Positions 25,316 through 34,529 of a DNA stretch of 64,000 nucleotides are shown one piece after another (positions within the stretch are counted from its first letter, which is position 1; each line of letters opens with the position of its first letter). The stretch is from NCBI GenBank assembly GCA_038748065.1, contig JBCDJG010000025.1, forward strand, positions 1-64,000. Reading direction: 5' to 3'. The stretch comes from JBCDJG01 sp038748065 (lineage in GTDB: Bacteria; Pseudomonadota; Gammaproteobacteria; Pseudomonadales; Halieaceae). The notes under the pieces were generated by a model that was given only the letters and a program-made list of their open reading frames with translations, did no database searches and was not told where the DNA came from. Made by a program: the position numbers and the translations under genes.

Positions 25316-26743
25316 GTGGAGCAAACCAGCGAGCGTTTCCTGGAGCAGGCCACCGAGGCCCTGGGTGACATCCCCCGGCGCGAAGCATGGGACGTGTTGG
25401 GGCAGCTCATGCCGCTGGCCTACGGCCAGGCTGCTGATCGCTTCGGTGATTTCGAGGCGCTGCGCGAACACATGAGTCGGGTGCGCAAGCACAGCCTCGA
25501 CAACCTTGACCACTACCTGCCGCGCTTCGAAGAGGAAGCCATCGCCAACGGCAACCAGGTGCACTACGCCCGTGACAGCGCCGAGCTGAACGAAACGGTG
25601 CTGGCTATCTGCCGAGAGCACGATGCCAGGCTGGTGGCGAAAGGTAAGTCCATGGTCACCGAGGAAACTGCCCTTAACGAACATCTGCTGCGTGCCGGAC
25701 TACGTGTCGTTGAGACCGACCTCGGCGAGTACATCATTCAGGAGGCCGGAGAAACGCCCAGCCATATCGTTGGCCCTGCCCTGCACAAGCCCGTCGATGA
25801 AATCAGGGAACTGTTTCTGGCACGACACGATTTCGGTGAACGGGAGTTAGCGGAGCCGGCAGACATGGTGGCCGAAGCCCGTACCGTTCTGCGGGAGACT
25901 TTTTTGAAAGCGGACGTTGGCATCATCGGCGCCAACGCGCTGATTGCGGAAAATGGCTACAGCCTGCTGGTAACCAACGAAGGGAATGGCGATCTGTGCG
26001 CCAACCTACCACCCGTGCTCATCGTCTGTACCACCATAGAACGACTCCTGCCGCGCACTGAAGATGCACTGTCGCTGGTGCGACTCTTGGCACGGGCAGC
26101 CATCGGCCAGCCTATCAGCTGTTACACCAGCCTTTATTCCGGCCCGCGACGTGAAGACGAACTGGACGGGCCACTAGAAACGCACATTGTCCTGCTGGAT
26201 AACCGACGCAGCGACATTCTCACCAGCGACTATCGCGACATGCTGCAGTGTATTCGCTGTGGCGCCTGCCTGAATCACTGCCCGGTATACGTTGGCGCCG
26301 GCGGTCACGCCTATGGCTGGGTTTATCCGGGCCCCATGGGGTCGATACTGACGCCATTGCTGACCTCCCTGGAAGACAGCCATGTCCTTCCCAACGCCTG
26401 CACAAGCTGCGGTCGCTGCGAGGAAGTCTGTCCCGCGAACATTCCGCTGGTGGACTTACTGCGCGATCTGCGTCGTGAGGAACAGCAGCGCAAGCTCTCG
26501 CCAAGGCGCTGGCGACTGGGTTTGAGGCTGCACAGCTGGCTTGCTGGCAAACCGCGACTCTACCAGACGCTGACGCGATGGGGTGTGAAGATGCTCAGTG
26601 CTCTGGGCCGCAAACGTGGCTCGTTCAGACGTCTGCCATTCGCCCAGGGCTGGACGGACGCACGAGACTTCCCGGCGCCCCAAGGTTCCACCTTCATGGC
26701 CCAGTACGAACGCCAGCAGCAGGTCTCTGTAGATGAGCAGTGA
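25316..26743 (+). CDS. lutB: L-lactate utilisation iron-sulfur protein LutB
   Basis: This is the large ferredoxin-like subunit of the LutABC lactate oxidase. The 475-residue protein has an N-terminal LUD domain (ALNEHLLRAGLRVVETDLGEYI; DVGIIGANALIAENGYSLLVTNEGNG). A C-terminal pair of 4Fe-4S motifs follows: CIRCGACLNHCPVY at about residue 310 and CTSCGRCEEVCPANIPLVDLLR at about 362. The start is GTG at 25316, preceded by AGGGTG. Its stop region overlaps the lutC start by 11 bases. Confidence 0.95.
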   Translation: MEQTSERFLEQATEALGDIPRREAWDVLGQLMPLAYGQAADRFGDFEALREHMSRVRKHSLDNLDHYLPRFEEEAIANGNQVHYARDSAELNETVLAICREHDARLVAKGKSMVTEETALNEHLLRAGLRVVETDLGEYIIQEAGETPSHIVGPALHKPVDEIRELFLARHDFGERELAEPADMVAEARTVLRETFLKADVGIIGANALIAENGYSLLVTNEGNGDLCANLPPVLIVCTTIERLLPRTEDALSLVRLLARAAIGQPISCYTSLYSGPRREDELDGPLETHIVLLDNRRSDILTSDYRDMLQCIRCGACLNHCPVYVGAGGHAYGWVYPGPMGSILTPLLTSLEDSHVLPNACTSCGRCEEVCPANIPLVDLLRDLRREEQQRKLSPRRWRLGLRLHSWLAGKPRLYQTLTRWGVKMLSALGRKRGSFRRLPFAQGWTDARDFPAPQGSTFMAQYERQQQVSVDEQ

Positions 26744-27425
26744 CGCGCGCAGTGAGATTTTGGCCCGGGTTCGTTATGGCAGCCTCGGTCAGACACGCAA
26801 CGAGGCGATCCGTCAGCTGCAGGCGCTGGGACCCGGGCCCAGCGCGGTTCTGCCAGATGCCGACGTTGCGGTCGCTTTTCTCAGCAATGTCCTGCGCAAT
26901 CGCGGCAGCGTTGATATCGCCGATAGTCGCAGTGCCGCAGTGGCCGCCATTGGACGCTATCTCTATGAGCGCTTTCGAAGTCGCAAGCTGGTCGCCGGAG
27001 ACGATCCGCGCCTGGCCGCTATGCCCTGGCGCGAAGGTGGGCTCTTACCCAGATTCGGCCTTTGCCAGGACGGTGACGACGCTTGTCTCAGTTACGCCCG
27101 CGCCGCAGTAGCCGAAACCGGTAGCGTCCTGCTGGCCACAGGCAGGGCCAACCCGGCCTCAAATAACCTCCTTGCTGAAGATCACGTTGTGTTAGTCGAT
27201 CATGACGACCTGGAAGCCGACCTCAACGCTGCCTGGCGCAGGGCCCAGGCTGGTGGCAGCAGAGCAAGGGCTGTGCATATTATTTCGGGGCCTTCCAGCA
27301 CTGCAGACATCGCCAAGATTCTGGTGCGCGGCGCCCACGGGCCACGCAACTGGCATGTCATTCTTTGCGGCGCCGAACTCACCGCGGACCAGCTGGCACT
27401 GGCCCGCGAATCAGCCCTCGCCTAG
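26733..27425 (+). CDS. lutC: L-lactate utilisation protein LutC (LUD domain)
   Basis: This is the third subunit of LutABC, with a single LUD domain. The 230-residue protein contains ETGSVLLATGRANPASNNLLAEDHVVLVD and the C-terminal HIISGPSSTADIAKILVRGAHGPRNWHVILC, the family hallmark (SGPSxTADI). It overlaps lutB by 11 bases, so the three genes are translated together. Its stop codon overlaps that of the convergent SYLF gene (CTAG). Confidence 0.93.
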   Translation: MSSDARSEILARVRYGSLGQTRNEAIRQLQALGPGPSAVLPDADVAVAFLSNVLRNRGSVDIADSRSAAVAAIGRYLYERFRSRKLVAGDDPRLAAMPWREGGLLPRFGLCQDGDDACLSYARAAVAETGSVLLATGRANPASNNLLAEDHVVLVDHDDLEADLNAAWRRAQAGGSRARAVHIISGPSSTADIAKILVRGAHGPRNWHVILCGAELTADQLALARESALA

Positions 27426-27994
27426 AGCGGCGTGTAACCGAATTTCTGACCGCCCAGCGCTGCCTCGTACATGAGGCCACCGCGGGCAATGGTGAAAATC
27501 GCCATGCCCTTGCGCCAGCCAAGGTTGGCCGTATTTGCATCATTGCGGCCGCCACTGACGCCAGCTGCCACGCCACCGCCGGTATTGGCTTCAGCCGATA
27601 CGCCCGCCGTTAATGCAACGGCCGTCGCCTGTGCACTGAACTCAAAGTTGCCAGAGGTAAACTCGCGGAAGGCCCGCTCATCTTCAAAGAAAATCATTTG
27701 GCTGAAGGCCTGCCCACCTAGCTGAAAGCCGACGGTCAGCTGGGTCATCGACGTGTTACCCACGTGGGTACCGTTCTGATAAACGCGGCCCTTGCCATGC
27801 GCACCCCCTATTCCCATGCCGCCCTTGCCGACGGTCGGGAACACTGCGTAACCATAGGATTGGGTAAAGAAGCCGTCAGTTTGCCCCGCATTGCGGAAGG
27901 CTGTGATGGTATCGGAATAGTCATCAGCCAGCGTCAGCGGCGCGAGCATCAGTGTGGATAGGGCGAGTAACAGGGCGGGTAGAGTCTTGCGCAT
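27422..27994 (-). CDS. Exported SYLF/YSC84-domain lipid-binding protein
   Basis: A 190-residue secreted protein with a clear signal peptide starting MRKTLPALLLALSTLMLAPLTLA, cut before DDYSD. The mature part is one SYLF domain: GYAVFPTVGKGGMGIGGAHGKGRVYQNG, SMTQLTVGFQLGGQAFSQMIFFED, AVALTAGVSAEAN, and MAIFTIARGGLMYEAALGGQKFGYTP. SYLF domains bind phosphoinositides in eukaryotes. Bacterial versions are periplasmic and poorly characterised. I chose the ATG at 27994 because it begins the signal peptide. Confidence 0.88.
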   Translation of the reverse strand: MRKTLPALLLALSTLMLAPLTLADDYSDTITAFRNAGQTDGFFTQSYGYAVFPTVGKGGMGIGGAHGKGRVYQNGTHVGNTSMTQLTVGFQLGGQAFSQMIFFEDERAFREFTSGNFEFSAQATAVALTAGVSAEANTGGGVAAGVSGGRNDANTANLGWRKGMAIFTIARGGLMYEAALGGQKFGYTPL

Positions 27995-28081
27995 CGGTTT
28001 GCCTCTCAGTGCATTTTTAGAGGGAGCGAACGCTCCGGCGCCGTAATGGTACTGCAAGTTACCGCAGCGGGGAATCGCCTG

Positions 28082-30715
28082 CTAGCCGGTATTGCGCATG
28101 CCCGCGGCGATACCCGCAATCGTCACCATGATCGCCTGCTCCACCGCCGGTTCCGGGTCCTCTCGGTCGCGGCGCAGCAGCTCGGCTTGCAGAAAATTGA
28201 GGGGATCGGTGTAAATATTGCGCAGGTGCACCGACTGTCTCAACCAATCCTGACCCGCCAGCAGATCATCCTGACCTAGCAGTTCAAGCACGGTCGCTCG
28301 GTCGCGTTCCAGCTGCGTGCGCAGGTTGGCGCCGATAGACTTGAGCTCATCGGGCACCAGGCGCTCGTCGTAATGGGCGGAAATGTCGGCATCGGCCTTG
28401 GCGTAGACCATCTCCAACATCGACAGCCGCGTCCTGAAAAATGGCCACTCGCTGGCCATGGCGCGCAGCACAGCTCCGCCGCCCTGGTCCATTTCTTCCC
28501 GCAGGGCTGCCCCGGCCCCGAGCCACGCAGGCAGCATCAGGCGGTTTTGCGACCAGGCAAAGATCCACGGAATTGCCCGCAAACTCTCTATACCACCGCC
28601 GCCAGCGCGCCTCGCCGGCCGCGACCCCAGGGGAAGACGCGCCAATTCCTGCTCGGGCGTGGCGTGACGGAAATACGGCACGAAATCCGCCTCGCCACGG
28701 ATCACATCGCGATATGCGGTACAGGAGCTATCGGCCAGGCGCAGCATCACGTCGCGCCACTCACTCTTGGGCGCGGGCGGCGTTAGCAGGTTGGCGCGGA
28801 AGATCGAACTGGCATACAGAGCGAGTGTTTTAACCGCGTGGGCGCTCCAGCCCAGCTTGGTCCGAATGATTTCGCCCTGCTCTGTCACCCTGAGGCCATT
28901 GCCCAGGGAACCCGGGGGCTGCGACATCAGGGCGGCTGCCGCAGGCGCCCCGCCACGGCCAATCGTGCCACCGCGGCCATGGAACAGGGTCAGCTCGACG
29001 TTATGCTCCGAACACACTTCAAGCAGCGATTCTTGCGCACGGTATTGGGCCCAGGCTGCCGCCATCACACCGGCATCCTTGGCCGAATCTGAATAACCGA
29101 TCATCACCATCTGTTGGCCCGCTATCTGCCCTCGATACCATGGTGCCGCGAGCAAGGCCTCGAGAACCGAACGGCAACGCTCCAGATCGTCCAGGGTTTC
29201 GAAGAGCGGCGCTACGGGCGGCGGCGTGCGGCAGCCGCTCTCTTTGAGCAGCAAATGAACGGCAAGCACATCGGAAGCCTGTCGTGCCATGGAAATAACA
29301 TAAGCACCCAGCGCCTCGGGCGACTGGCGAGCAATCACGGCGCAGGTATCCAGCACTTCCTGCACCTCAGCTGAGGGCGACCAGTCCGGTGGTATCAGCG
29401 GGCGACGCCCGGAGAGCTCGCCCAGCAGGAAGGCCTGCCTGGCAGGCTCATCCCATTGCGCGTAGTCACCAATCCCCAGCCAGGTAGTCAACTCTGACAG
29501 CACCTGGGTGTGGCGACTACTTTCCTGCCTGATATCGTGGCGTACGAGGTGCAAGCCGAAGCAGCTCACCTTGCGCAGGGTATCCAGCAGGGACCCATCA
29601 GCAATCAGCGCCATACCACTGGCATGCAGGGAGTCGTAGCAGGCCTTGAGAGGCTGCCACAGCTGATCCTGATCTGTCAGCGCGTCGTCCCGGGCATCAG
29701 GCTGCCCTTCCAGAGCAGCCTCGATACTCTGAAGGCTTGCCTGCAAGCGCGTGCGAAGACTGCGCAGCACCTCCCGATAGGGCTCATGAGCGCCGCCTGC
29801 ATACTCGCTGAACTGCGCCGTGCAGCGTGTCATCGACAGTTCTTCAATCAAGGCATGAACATCATCCAGGTAGAGCTTGCAAGCCTGCCAGCGGCTAAGG
29901 AGCAGAACCTCATCGGTCACCTGCGCGGTGACATTGGGATTGCCGTCACGATCTCCACCCATCCACGACGTAAAATGCACGGGCCTGGCGTCCAGGGCGA
30001 GTCGCAAACCGCAGCTTGCTTCCAGGGCGCGGTCGAGGCGGCGCAGAAACTGCGGGACAGCCTGCCAGAGAGAGTCCTCCACCACGGCAAAGCCCCACTT
30101 GGCCTCGTCTACCGGCGTCGGCCGCTCACGGCGGAAGTCATCGCCATGCCAGATTTGCGCAATCAGGCTGCGCAGGCGGGTTTGCGCCGCATGTTCCTCG
30201 CTATCGGTCAGCCCGCCGAGCTCCAACTGCGACAGGCAGCGACCGAGTTCAGCGTGCTTGTGAATGAGCGTCCGGCGCATAATTTCCGTCGGGTGCGCTG
30301 TCAACACGAGCTCAATATTCAGGCTGCTCGCCTGATGGGCCATATCCTGAGCTGAGATGCCCTCAGCAGATAATTCCGCAAACGCTGAAGCCAGCGCTTG
30401 CGTGGCAGATAGCTCAGCATCCATGGCCCGTGATACGAGAAACTGCTGGTCCGCGATATTCGCCAGATTCAAGAACTGGCTAAAGGCGCGCGCTACGGGC
30501 ACCAACTCATCCTTGCCCAAGGTACGCAGCTGTTCCAGAAGGCGCTGCCGATCCTCGGCGCTACCGCCCCGCGCAGATTTGGAGGCCGTGCGAATCGCCT
30601 CAACGAGGTCGAGGAAGCCCTGGCCCTCGGCACTGGCGATGGTCTCTCCCAGCAGTCGGCCAAGCAGGCTGACGTTGCTGCGCAGTGACGTATAGTCCGT
30701 GCCTGGTTCGGTCAT
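28082..30715 (-). CDS. ppc: Phosphoenolpyruvate carboxylase
   Basis: This anaplerotic enzyme makes oxaloacetate from PEP and bicarbonate. The 877-residue protein has the catalytic His motif LVLTAHPTEIMRRT at about residue 135. GGDRGNPNVTAQVT follows, then VMIGYSDSAKDAGVMAAAW, the glycine-rich loop LFHGRGGTIGRGGAP with its catalytic Arg, and RAIPWIFAWSQNRLMLPAWLG. The C-terminus ends MRNTG, the conserved end of bacterial PEPC. It is the last gene of eda-gap-gap-ppc and overlaps gap by four bases. Confidence 0.97.
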   Translation of the reverse strand: MTEPGTDYTSLRSNVSLLGRLLGETIASAEGQGFLDLVEAIRTASKSARGGSAEDRQRLLEQLRTLGKDELVPVARAFSQFLNLANIADQQFLVSRAMDAELSATQALASAFAELSAEGISAQDMAHQASSLNIELVLTAHPTEIMRRTLIHKHAELGRCLSQLELGGLTDSEEHAAQTRLRSLIAQIWHGDDFRRERPTPVDEAKWGFAVVEDSLWQAVPQFLRRLDRALEASCGLRLALDARPVHFTSWMGGDRDGNPNVTAQVTDEVLLLSRWQACKLYLDDVHALIEELSMTRCTAQFSEYAGGAHEPYREVLRSLRTRLQASLQSIEAALEGQPDARDDALTDQDQLWQPLKACYDSLHASGMALIADGSLLDTLRKVSCFGLHLVRHDIRQESSRHTQVLSELTTWLGIGDYAQWDEPARQAFLLGELSGRRPLIPPDWSPSAEVQEVLDTCAVIARQSPEALGAYVISMARQASDVLAVHLLLKESGCRTPPPVAPLFETLDDLERCRSVLEALLAAPWYRGQIAGQQMVMIGYSDSAKDAGVMAAAWAQYRAQESLLEVCSEHNVELTLFHGRGGTIGRGGAPAAAALMSQPPGSLGNGLRVTEQGEIIRTKLGWSAHAVKTLALYASSIFRANLLTPPAPKSEWRDVMLRLADSSCTAYRDVIRGEADFVPYFRHATPEQELARLPLGSRPARRAGGGGIESLRAIPWIFAWSQNRLMLPAWLGAGAALREEMDQGGGAVLRAMASEWPFFRTRLSMLEMVYAKADADISAHYDERLVPDELKSIGANLRTQLERDRATVLELLGQDDLLAGQDWLRQSVHLRNIYTDPLNFLQAELLRRDREDPEPAVEQAIMVTIAGIAAGMRNTG

Positions 30716-31722
30716 GCCGCTGCCGCAAAGTCCTTGAAGCGCCGCAGCAAATCACAGACGCGACAGGAGTAACCCCATTCATTGTCGTACCAGTTAAGCA
30801 CTCGCAGGTAGTGGCCTCCCGTGACCGCCGTGAAGCCAGAATCGTAGATGGACGAGTGAGGGTTGCCGATTATGTCAGAGGACACGATGGGCCGCTCACT
30901 GAAGGCCAGTATGCCGCCGAGTCGCTCAGACGCCGCCGCGGCGCGCACCGCGTCGTTTACGGCCTCGGCGCTCACGCTCTTCTCCAACTTCACGAATAGG
31001 TCGACGACTGAACCATCGGGCACCGGCACGCGGGCGGCGATGCCGTGCAGACGCCCCTGCAGTTTTGGTAGCACCTGCCCAACCGCCTTGGCGGCCCCGG
31101 TGGACGTGGGGATAATGTTCTCTGCCGCGGCGCGGCTGCGACGCCAGTCCGAGTGCGGCACGTCGGCCAGACGCTGGTCGTTGGTGTAGGCGTGAACGGT
31201 GTTGATAACCCCCTCGACGATGCCAAATTCGTCATCCAGCACGCGGGCCATCGGGGCCAGGCAGTTAGTGGTGCAGCTGGCGTTGGAAACGATTCGATGA
31301 TCAACCTGCAGGCCATCATCATTGACGCCCAGCACAACGGTAAAGTCTACAGGGTCCTTGGACGGAACCGTCAGCACAACGCGGCCTGCGCCCGCATCAA
31401 GATGCGGCTGTAGAGAGTCCCGAGAGCGGAATACCCCGGTCGCCTCGACCACTGCATCGATACCGAGGTCGCGCCAGGGTAAGTCTCTGGGGCTGCGCTC
31501 GCTCAGCAAACGCACGCGGCCTTTCGGGGTCACAAAATGGTCATCTTCCAGCGCCAGGCTATGACTGAAAGGCCCCATGACCGTATCGTAGTTCAGCAGG
31601 TAGCGCAGGGCCTCTCGATCAAAAAGATCGTTAATGGCGACGACATCGATGCCCTCGACGTCTTCGAGGATGCGAAATACCGAGCGCCCAATGCGGCCAA
31701 AACCATTGATCGCTACTCTCAT
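30712..31722 (-). CDS. gap: Glyceraldehyde-3-phosphate dehydrogenase, catalytically complete copy
   Basis: It oxidises glyceraldehyde 3-phosphate to 1,3-bisphosphoglycerate. The 336-residue protein starts MRVAINGFGRIGRSVFRI and has the active-site loop SNASCTTNCLAP with catalytic Cys150. HAYTNDQR holds the partner His, and WYDNEWGYSCRV is near the end. I chose the ATG at 31722, which overlaps the stop of the preceding GAPDH-like gene (ATGA). The 30 extra residues of the longer frame would lie inside that gene. It is co-transcribed with ppc. Confidence 0.96.
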   Translation of the reverse strand: MRVAINGFGRIGRSVFRILEDVEGIDVVAINDLFDREALRYLLNYDTVMGPFSHSLALEDDHFVTPKGRVRLLSERSPRDLPWRDLGIDAVVEATGVFRSRDSLQPHLDAGAGRVVLTVPSKDPVDFTVVLGVNDDGLQVDHRIVSNASCTTNCLAPMARVLDDEFGIVEGVINTVHAYTNDQRLADVPHSDWRRSRAAAENIIPTSTGAAKAVGQVLPKLQGRLHGIAARVPVPDGSVVDLFVKLEKSVSAEAVNDAVRAAAASERLGGILAFSERPIVSSDIIGNPHSSIYDSGFTAVTGGHYLRVLNWYDNEWGYSCRVCDLLRRFKDFAAAA

Positions 31723-32744
31723 CACGCTGCCTCCTGCCCTGCATCCAGCCGTGCGTACAGGCGCACCACATCGAGCAAGCGCGCCGCGTGTCCGAGATTC
31801 TCGTACCAGCAAAGCGTCTTGATGGTGTGGTCGCCCGCTTTGATCGTGCCTTTCAGGTCAAACAGCATCGAGTGTGCGTTACCAATGACGTCGGAGGACA
31901 CGATCGGGTCCTCTGCAACATCGACAATGCCAGGGAAATCCGCCGCGCGCTCGCGCACCAGGGCATTCACATCTTCTGCGGTGATCGAAGCGTCTGCAAA
32001 AACGAGGTCTGTATCGAGCAGGCAGCCTTCCTGGATGGGCACATTCAGCGCCGAGGTGATGATCTTGTAGGCAAACTGCGGCAGCACGTCACCCAGCCAG
32101 ATGCCGGCCTCATGTACATTGGGAATGATGTTCTCAGCAGCAGAGCGACTACGACGGAAGTCGGTCCCGGCGTAATCCTGGAGCACCTGGTCTGAGGTGT
32201 AGGCGTGGATGCTAGTCATGCTGCCGCATTCAATCTCGAAGCGCTCACCCAGTATGTGCAGCAGAAGACACAAGGCCGACGTGGTCGCAGACCCAGCGGA
32301 CAGCATTCTGTCAGCCTGCTGGATACTGTCACCATTGATACCGGGCATCACGATGCGGTCTATTCGGTCCGCGGGCAAGGTGCGCAGCAGCACTCGTGGG
32401 GCGCCGTTGCGCAGGTGGTCCTCCAGGAAGTGTGCTTCACGATGCTTGCCCGTGGCGTCGATCACCGCGTCAACGTCGAACATGTCCCAGGGCATTTCAG
32501 CGGGCCGATCGATCTGCATCAGGCGCGCCCGGAATCGCTCATTCACCAGGAAATTGCCTTCCAGGCTGTGCCTGTCGAGGTGATCAACCTCGGAACAAAG
32601 CAGGTAGTGCAGAATCTCCGGCTCCCCGACATCGGCGATGGCAACGACCTGAACGTCCTCGCTGCGAGACGCCAGTTCATAGAGCTGGCGGCCCGTCTTT
32701 CCGAAACCCATCATGCCCAGCCTGATTGGCCGCGATGTCGACAT
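31722..32744 (-). CDS. GAPDH-like paralog without the catalytic cysteine (probable pseudoenzyme)
   Basis: A 340-residue protein that aligns with GAPDH along its length: LGMMGFGKTGRQLYEL (nucleotide fold), SIHAYTSDQVLQDYAGTDFRRSRSAAENIIPN, and PIVSSDVIGNAHSMLFD. The active-site loop SNASCTTNC of the neighbouring Gap is SAGSATTSA here. The catalytic Cys is Ala153 (codon GCG, complement of 32286-32288), and the second loop Cys is also Ala. The loop His is kept. Phosphorylating dehydrogenase activity is therefore not expected. It may bind Gap, sense a metabolite, or catalyse something else. It lies 3 bases after eda and is coupled to gap by ATGA. Confidence 0.88.
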   Translation of the reverse strand: MSTSRPIRLGMMGFGKTGRQLYELASRSEDVQVVAIADVGEPEILHYLLCSEVDHLDRHSLEGNFLVNERFRARLMQIDRPAEMPWDMFDVDAVIDATGKHREAHFLEDHLRNGAPRVLLRTLPADRIDRIVMPGINGDSIQQADRMLSAGSATTSALCLLLHILGERFEIECGSMTSIHAYTSDQVLQDYAGTDFRRSRSAAENIIPNVHEAGIWLGDVLPQFAYKIITSALNVPIQEGCLLDTDLVFADASITAEDVNALVRERAADFPGIVDVAEDPIVSSDVIGNAHSMLFDLKGTIKAGDHTIKTLCWYENLGHAARLLDVVRLYARLDAGQEAA

Positions 32745-32747
32745 GGT

Positions 32748-33380
32748 CTAGTCCTCCTTTACGGCCTGCATCGCCGCCTGTGCCAGAGATTCGATAGTCT
32801 GCCAATCGCCATTTTCTACCAGCGCGGTCGCACACATCCATGATCCACCGCAACAAAGCACGTTGGGCAGAGCCAGGTAGTCGAGGTAGTTATCGGGCCC
32901 TAGCCCACCGGTTGGACAAAACGTAACCTCTGGAAAAGGGCCTGCTAGCGACTTGAGCAGGGCCAGGCCGCCAACCGCCGCGGCGGGAAACAGCTTGAAG
33001 CAGCGGTAGCCCTCTGACAAGCCGAGCATCACATCGGAAGCACTCGATACGCCAGGAATCAGTAAAGCGCCGCCCTCCCGGGCATCTTGCAATAAGGCCT
33101 GCGTGCTACCAGGACTCACCAGAAAATCGGCACCGGCCGCCAGTGCCCTCTCCATACCACCGCTATCAGTAATTGTACCTGCGGCTATCTGTAGGCTTGA
33201 GCCTGCGTCTTTCAGGGCGCGAATGCTGTCGAGTGCGGCAGGCGTTCTCAAGGTCACTTCAATCGCCCGCATGCCGCCGCGCTGCAGTGCAGCGGCGAGC
33301 TTCAAGGTTGACGGCACATCAAGCGCCGTGACAACAGGCAGAACACGCAGCTCGGCCAGAAGAGCGTTTGTTTCAGACAT
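32748..33380 (-). CDS. eda: 2-keto-3-deoxy-6-phosphogluconate aldolase
   Basis: It cleaves KDPG to pyruvate and glyceraldehyde 3-phosphate, the last step of the Entner-Doudoroff pathway. The 210-residue protein has the catalytic Glu in AIEVTLRTPAALD (about residue 41), the Schiff-base Lys in YRCFKLFPAAAVGG (about 129), and the phosphate site in FCPTGGLGPDNYLDYL. The length is normal. It leads an operon whose next products use its triose product (Gap) and draw PEP into the TCA cycle (Ppc). The partner edd is not in the window. Confidence 0.95.
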   Translation of the reverse strand: MSETNALLAELRVLPVVTALDVPSTLKLAAALQRGGMRAIEVTLRTPAALDSIRALKDAGSSLQIAAGTITDSGGMERALAAGADFLVSPGSTQALLQDAREGGALLIPGVSSASDVMLGLSEGYRCFKLFPAAAVGGLALLKSLAGPFPEVTFCPTGGLGPDNYLDYLALPNVLCCGGSWMCATALVENGDWQTIESLAQAAMQAVKED

Positions 33381-33498
33381 AGGATCACCACAGAGTTACA
33401 ATGAGTCTAGCCCAGATTACGCAGCCTGCGCACATCGACCCGTGAATCCATTACCGGGCCCACTGCGTAATTCTTTTGGAACCGACAAGGAGAACGAC

Positions 33499-34182
33499 AT
33501 GGAACAGGCTTTAAGCACTGCCCCGCTGACATTTCCCGCAAAACTGTCAGAGGAAGCGTTGCTGGTACGCCAGGCTCTAATCGAGCGCGGCCTCGAGACG
33601 CCGTTGTTGGATAATGGCCTGACGCGCGACGAGAAGTACGACGTGATTCGCGGTGCGTTCACGGAAATCACTGAGGCGCTGGGCTTGGATCTGCGGGACG
33701 ACAGTCTGGCGGAAACACCCCACCGCATCGCCAAGATGTACGTTGATGAGATCTTTGCCGGCCTGGATTACAGCCGCTTCCCGAAAATCAGCGTCATCGA
33801 GAACAAGATGCAGGTTGAAGAGATGGTTCTGGTCGACGACATTGACCTGACCAGCACCTGTGAGCACCATTTCGTCACTATTGATGGAAGCGCTCGCGTT
33901 GCCTACATCCCGGGCACCAAGATCATTGGCTTGTCGAAAATCAACCGCATCGTGCGCTTCTTCGCGCAGCGCCCCCAGGTGCAGGAGCGCCTGACGCAGC
34001 AGGTGCTGGCAAGCCTTCAGGCTCTGTTGGAAACCGAAGACGTGGCCGTCACCATTGAGGCGACTCACTATTGCGTTAAATCCCGTGGGGTCATGGACAG
34101 CAACTCTGCCACTCGCACGACCGCGCTTGGCGGCTGCTTCAAAACCGACGCTGCTACTCGCGGCGAGTTTCTCGCTCGCTAA
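33499..34182 (+). CDS. folE: GTP cyclohydrolase I
   Basis: It opens GTP to make 7,8-dihydroneopterin triphosphate for folate or pterin synthesis. The 227-residue protein has the zinc Cys/His ligands in LTSTCEHHFVTIDGSARVAYIPG and the second Cys in ATHYCVKSRGVMDSNSATRTTALGG. GLSKINRIVRFFAQRPQVQERLT is the family signature. I chose the ATG at 33499 with AAGGAGA seven bases upstream. The longer frame lacks similarity. It is divergent from eda and closed by a strong hairpin. Confidence 0.96.
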   Translation: MEQALSTAPLTFPAKLSEEALLVRQALIERGLETPLLDNGLTRDEKYDVIRGAFTEITEALGLDLRDDSLAETPHRIAKMYVDEIFAGLDYSRFPKISVIENKMQVEEMVLVDDIDLTSTCEHHFVTIDGSARVAYIPGTKIIGLSKINRIVRFFAQRPQVQERLTQQVLASLQALLETEDVAVTIEATHYCVKSRGVMDSNSATRTTALGGCFKTDAATRGEFLAR

Positions 34183-34193
34183 GCGTCAACAAC

Positions 34194-34222
34194 CGAGCGG
34201 GGGTGCCTCGCACCCCCGCTCG
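34194..34222 (+). terminator. Strong hairpin between folE and the convergent Pmp3 gene
   Basis: A perfect 13-bp inverted repeat (CGAGCGGGGGTGC / GCACCCCCGCTCG) with a 3-base loop begins 12 bases after the folE stop. The plus-strand 3' side is TCCCTCTC, which is T-poor. Because it is symmetric it could act on both converging genes. Confidence 0.7.
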
Positions 34223-34254
34223 TCCCTCTCAGGGCGGCCCTCACCCTCGTGGCC

Positions 34255-34416
34255 TCACAGCACGGTGAGCCACACCGCGTGCAGTACGCCCGGCACCCAC
34301 ATGAGCAAGCACAGCACGATATTGATCACGAGATCTGAACCCGCCCCTTTCTTTAAAAATACGGCCAGTGGCGGTAACAGGATCGAGACGATCACGGCTA
34401 CGACTTTGTTGTCCAT
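34255..34416 (-). CDS. Pmp3/YqaE family small membrane peptide
   Basis: A 53-residue hydrophobic peptide with two membrane helices: MDNKVVAVIVSILLPPLAVFLKKG, then DLVINIVLCLLMWVPGVLHAVW. The motif ILLPPLAVFLKKG with a C-terminal LCLLMWVPGVLHA is the Pmp3 (UPF0057) signature. Family members help maintain membrane potential under salt and other stress in yeast and plants. The bacterial role is stress-linked but poorly defined. I chose the ATG at 34416 with a GGAGTTT ribosome site. The longer frame adds 25 unrelated residues. Confidence 0.88.
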   Translation of the reverse strand: MDNKVVAVIVSILLPPLAVFLKKGAGSDLVINIVLCLLMWVPGVLHAVWLTVL

Positions 34417-34529
34417 AGGAAACTCCCTGATGATCGCAATGCGAGATCGAGTGTAGGTCAGCACAAGACGTGCTGCCAAGACCGTGGCCACAGGTTAGAA
34501 TAGGGACTCCTGCCATAAGAGGGGCCAGG

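Noticed and set aside
33381..33498. HexR-type operator upstream of eda
   Set aside because: TGTAACTCTGTGG near the eda start has one plausible half-site only; the second half does not match.
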